In this document: piece after piece, positions 20,221-20,819 of the stretch | Position numbering within the stretch: position 1 is the first letter of the stretch | How the letters are laid out: each line of letters starts with the position of its first letter | Assembly: GCA_030156465.1 (NCBI GenBank) | Contig: JASGMO010000008.1 | Span: forward strand, 1-20,819 | Direction: 5' to 3' | DNA length: 20,819 nucleotides | From: Patescibacteria group bacterium | Lineage (GTDB): Bacteria > Patescibacteriota > Minisyncoccia > Minisyncoccales > Minisyncoccaceae | Notes under the pieces: model-generated | The model's input: only the letters and a program-made list of their open reading frames with translations | Database searches by the model: none | What the model was told of the DNA's origin: nothing | Program-made: the position numbers and the translations under genes

Positions 20221-20269
20221 CTAGGGGAGGGCAACAGCAACAAGCTTGATTGGTTATTATTTTATTCAT
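20216..20269 (-). CDS. Cysteine leader peptide of the cysK-cysS attenuator
   Basis: ATG 20269 to TAA 20218-20216 encodes MNKIITNQACCCCPPLD, 17 residues. The codons at 20242-20231 are TGT TGC TGT TGC, four cysteines in a row, in a position just upstream of RNA segments that can form an antiterminator or a terminator. A TTGACA-17-TAGAAT promoter ends 7 nt before the ATG, so translation probably begins on a leaderless transcript. Downstream lie cysteine synthase and cysteinyl-tRNA synthetase, the genes expected to respond to charged Cys-tRNA. By analogy with trp, his and leu leaders, the peptide itself is unlikely to have a function; ribosome stalling at its cysteine codons would be the signal. 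The two prolines after the cysteines could add a pause. Confidence 0.85.
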   Translation of the reverse strand: MNKIITNQACCCCPPLD

Positions 20270-20276
20270 TATCATT

Positions 20277-20305
20277 ATTCTATACAGAAGCTTTTGAATT
20301 GTCAA
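20277..20305 (-). promoter_or_regulatory. Promoter of the leader peptide-cysK-cysS operon
   Basis: TTGACA (20305-20300), 17-nt spacer, TAGAAT (20282-20277) on the minus strand. +1 is predicted at or beside the leader-peptide ATG (20269). Confidence 0.78.
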
Positions 20306-20306
20306 T

Positions 20307-20329
20307 AAAAAAGAAGAACTATGTTCTTC
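20307..20329 (-). terminator. Intrinsic terminator of the 20328..20639 gene
   Basis: GAAGAAC (20329-20323), loop ATA, GTTCTTC (20319-20313), then TTTTTT (20312-20307) on the minus strand. The stem overlaps the TGA stop and the T-run ends just before the cysK promoter -35. Confidence 0.88.
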
Positions 20330-20639
20330 AGGTAATTTCCTCTCTCATTTTAATTGTTAGTTCAATTCTCTTTCTCATTGAGAGAGATTTAAGTTCGCGA
20401 ATCACCTTTATCAGAATATCGTTGCGACAGATGCAAACAATTTCATTGATTACATCTTTTTCAATCACAAGATATATTTTTCTTCCATATTCCTGACCAA
20501 GGAAAGTTTCTTTTTTGTAAACTTTCCACGAATCTCTAAAAGATTCTGCAACAAGGCCTTCTTCATTGATATTCTCAACAATCCTATTGAGAACACCCTC
20601 AACCTCATTGTCTTTCATGCAAAAGACTCTCTTAATCAT
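20328..20639 (-). CDS. Uncharacterised 103-residue protein
   Basis: ATG 20639 to TGA 20330-20328. It appears as an alpha/beta soluble protein: a helical N-terminus (KDNEVEGVLNRIVENINEEG), a central strand-rich part (YGRKIYLVIEKDVINEIVCIC) and a C-terminal basic helix (RELKSLSMRKRIELTIKMRE). There is no signal peptide or membrane helix. It has its own promoter (20684-20656) and a strong terminator, so it is a single-gene unit separate from cysK-cysS. No family is recognised and no function is assigned. Confidence 0.65.
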   Translation of the reverse strand: MIKRVFCMKDNEVEGVLNRIVENINEEGLVAESFRDSWKVYKKETFLGQEYGRKIYLVIEKDVINEIVCICRNDILIKVIRELKSLSMRKRIELTIKMREEIT

Positions 20640-20655
20640 AATATGTACCTTGCTT

Positions 20656-20684
20656 AGAATAGAATATCATTACCACCTTGTCAA
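20656..20684 (-). promoter_or_regulatory. Promoter of the 20328..20639 gene
   Basis: TTGACA (20684-20679), 17-nt spacer, TATTCT (20661-20656) on the minus strand, start near 20649. Confidence 0.65.
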
Positions 20685-20819
20685 CATTGACCTACTAGCT
20701 TTATATAATAAGATAATAAGGTCCTGATGATCTTTTGTACCGCAAAAAGGGAAGGACTAAAGGCATAACAAGCCTCTCGCAACAAACACCGATCATAATA
20801 AATACCCGCTACTTATGAT
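20685..20819 (+). other. Intergenic end of the window, no supported gene
   Basis: A TTGACC at 20687-20692 and a GATAAT at 20712-20717 (spacer 19) may form a weak plus-strand promoter divergent from the 20684-20656 promoter. An ATG at 20727 opens a 13-codon ORF reading MIFCTAKREGLKA. GTCCT (20721-20725) can pair with AGGAC (about 20754-20758). None of these is strong; a gene may begin at or beyond the ATG at 20815. Confidence 0.25.

Noticed and set aside
20157..20305. T-box riboswitch in the cysK leader
   Set aside because: The conserved T-box sequence (AGGGTGGNACCGCG-like) and a stem I specifier loop are absent. The cysteine codons are instead in an open reading frame with start and stop.
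20727..20768. A second amino acid leader peptide (MIFCTAKREGLKA)
   Set aside because: It has no codon run, only a weak promoter and no terminator/antiterminator pair within the window.
1..20819. Mobile elements, CRISPR arrays or prophage genes
   Set aside because: No transposase, integrase, terminal inverted repeats with target duplications, or repeat-spacer arrays were seen on either strand.

Overview
The window is an AT-rich bacterial chromosome segment that most resembles the Candidate Phyla Radiation (Patescibacteria, Paceibacteria/Parcubacteria-like). The reasons are its short compact genes, a minimal division cluster (mraZ, rsmH, ftsL-like, ftsI), several small lineage-restricted proteins of the CPR type, few Shine-Dalgarno sequences, and many promoters placed so that transcription starts at or next to the start codon. 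TGA is a normal stop here, so the code appears to be table 11. The taxonomic placement is inference from gene content.

Layout. 1-4400: tail of an HD-domain hydrolase, a gene interrupted by an in-frame TAA, and a run of small genes with their own promoters and terminators (membrane protein, zincin-like metallopeptidase, CXXCH protein), then a family II pyrophosphatase operon and several sub-60-residue ORFs. 4418-6513: a small membrane protein, a DJ-1/PfpI protein, then an L10-type leader RNA followed by rplJ and rplL. 6516-10471: an anchored thioredoxin-fold protein and a very acidic small protein on the minus strand, then a plus-strand pair made of a membrane protein and a membrane-anchored, heavily modified ClpC-like AAA+ protein. 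10528-13889: the mraZ division cluster with an operator containing 10-bp-phased MraZ-like boxes and two perfect DnaA boxes. 13918-15327: tRNA-Glu directly abutting a Ca2+/cation exchanger-like gene, then rplU. 15317-17837: dnaB and a GT4 glycosyltransferase, divergent with overlapping promoters. 17812-20305: the minus-strand cysK-cysS operon.

The main discovery is upstream of cysK. A strong promoter (20305-20277) is followed 7 nt later by an ATG that opens a 17-residue leader peptide, MNKIITNQACCCCPPLD, with four consecutive cysteine codons. Three RNA segments after it can form a 1:2 pairing, a perfect 8-bp 2:3 antiterminator and a perfect 8-bp 3:4 terminator with a U-run. This has every part of a trp-type ribosome-mediated attenuator. 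It would sense charged Cys-tRNA and control cysteine synthase and cysteinyl-tRNA synthetase. The leader peptide itself appears to be translated from a leaderless transcript.

A second theme is leaderless expression: at six starts the -10 hexamer ends 6 or 7 nt before the ATG. At a seventh, maturation of the tRNA-Glu 3' end would leave the next gene with a single-nucleotide leader. A third is the Clp-like ATPase, which has lost both canonical pore loops, the ClpP-docking loop and key residues of its first ATPase site.
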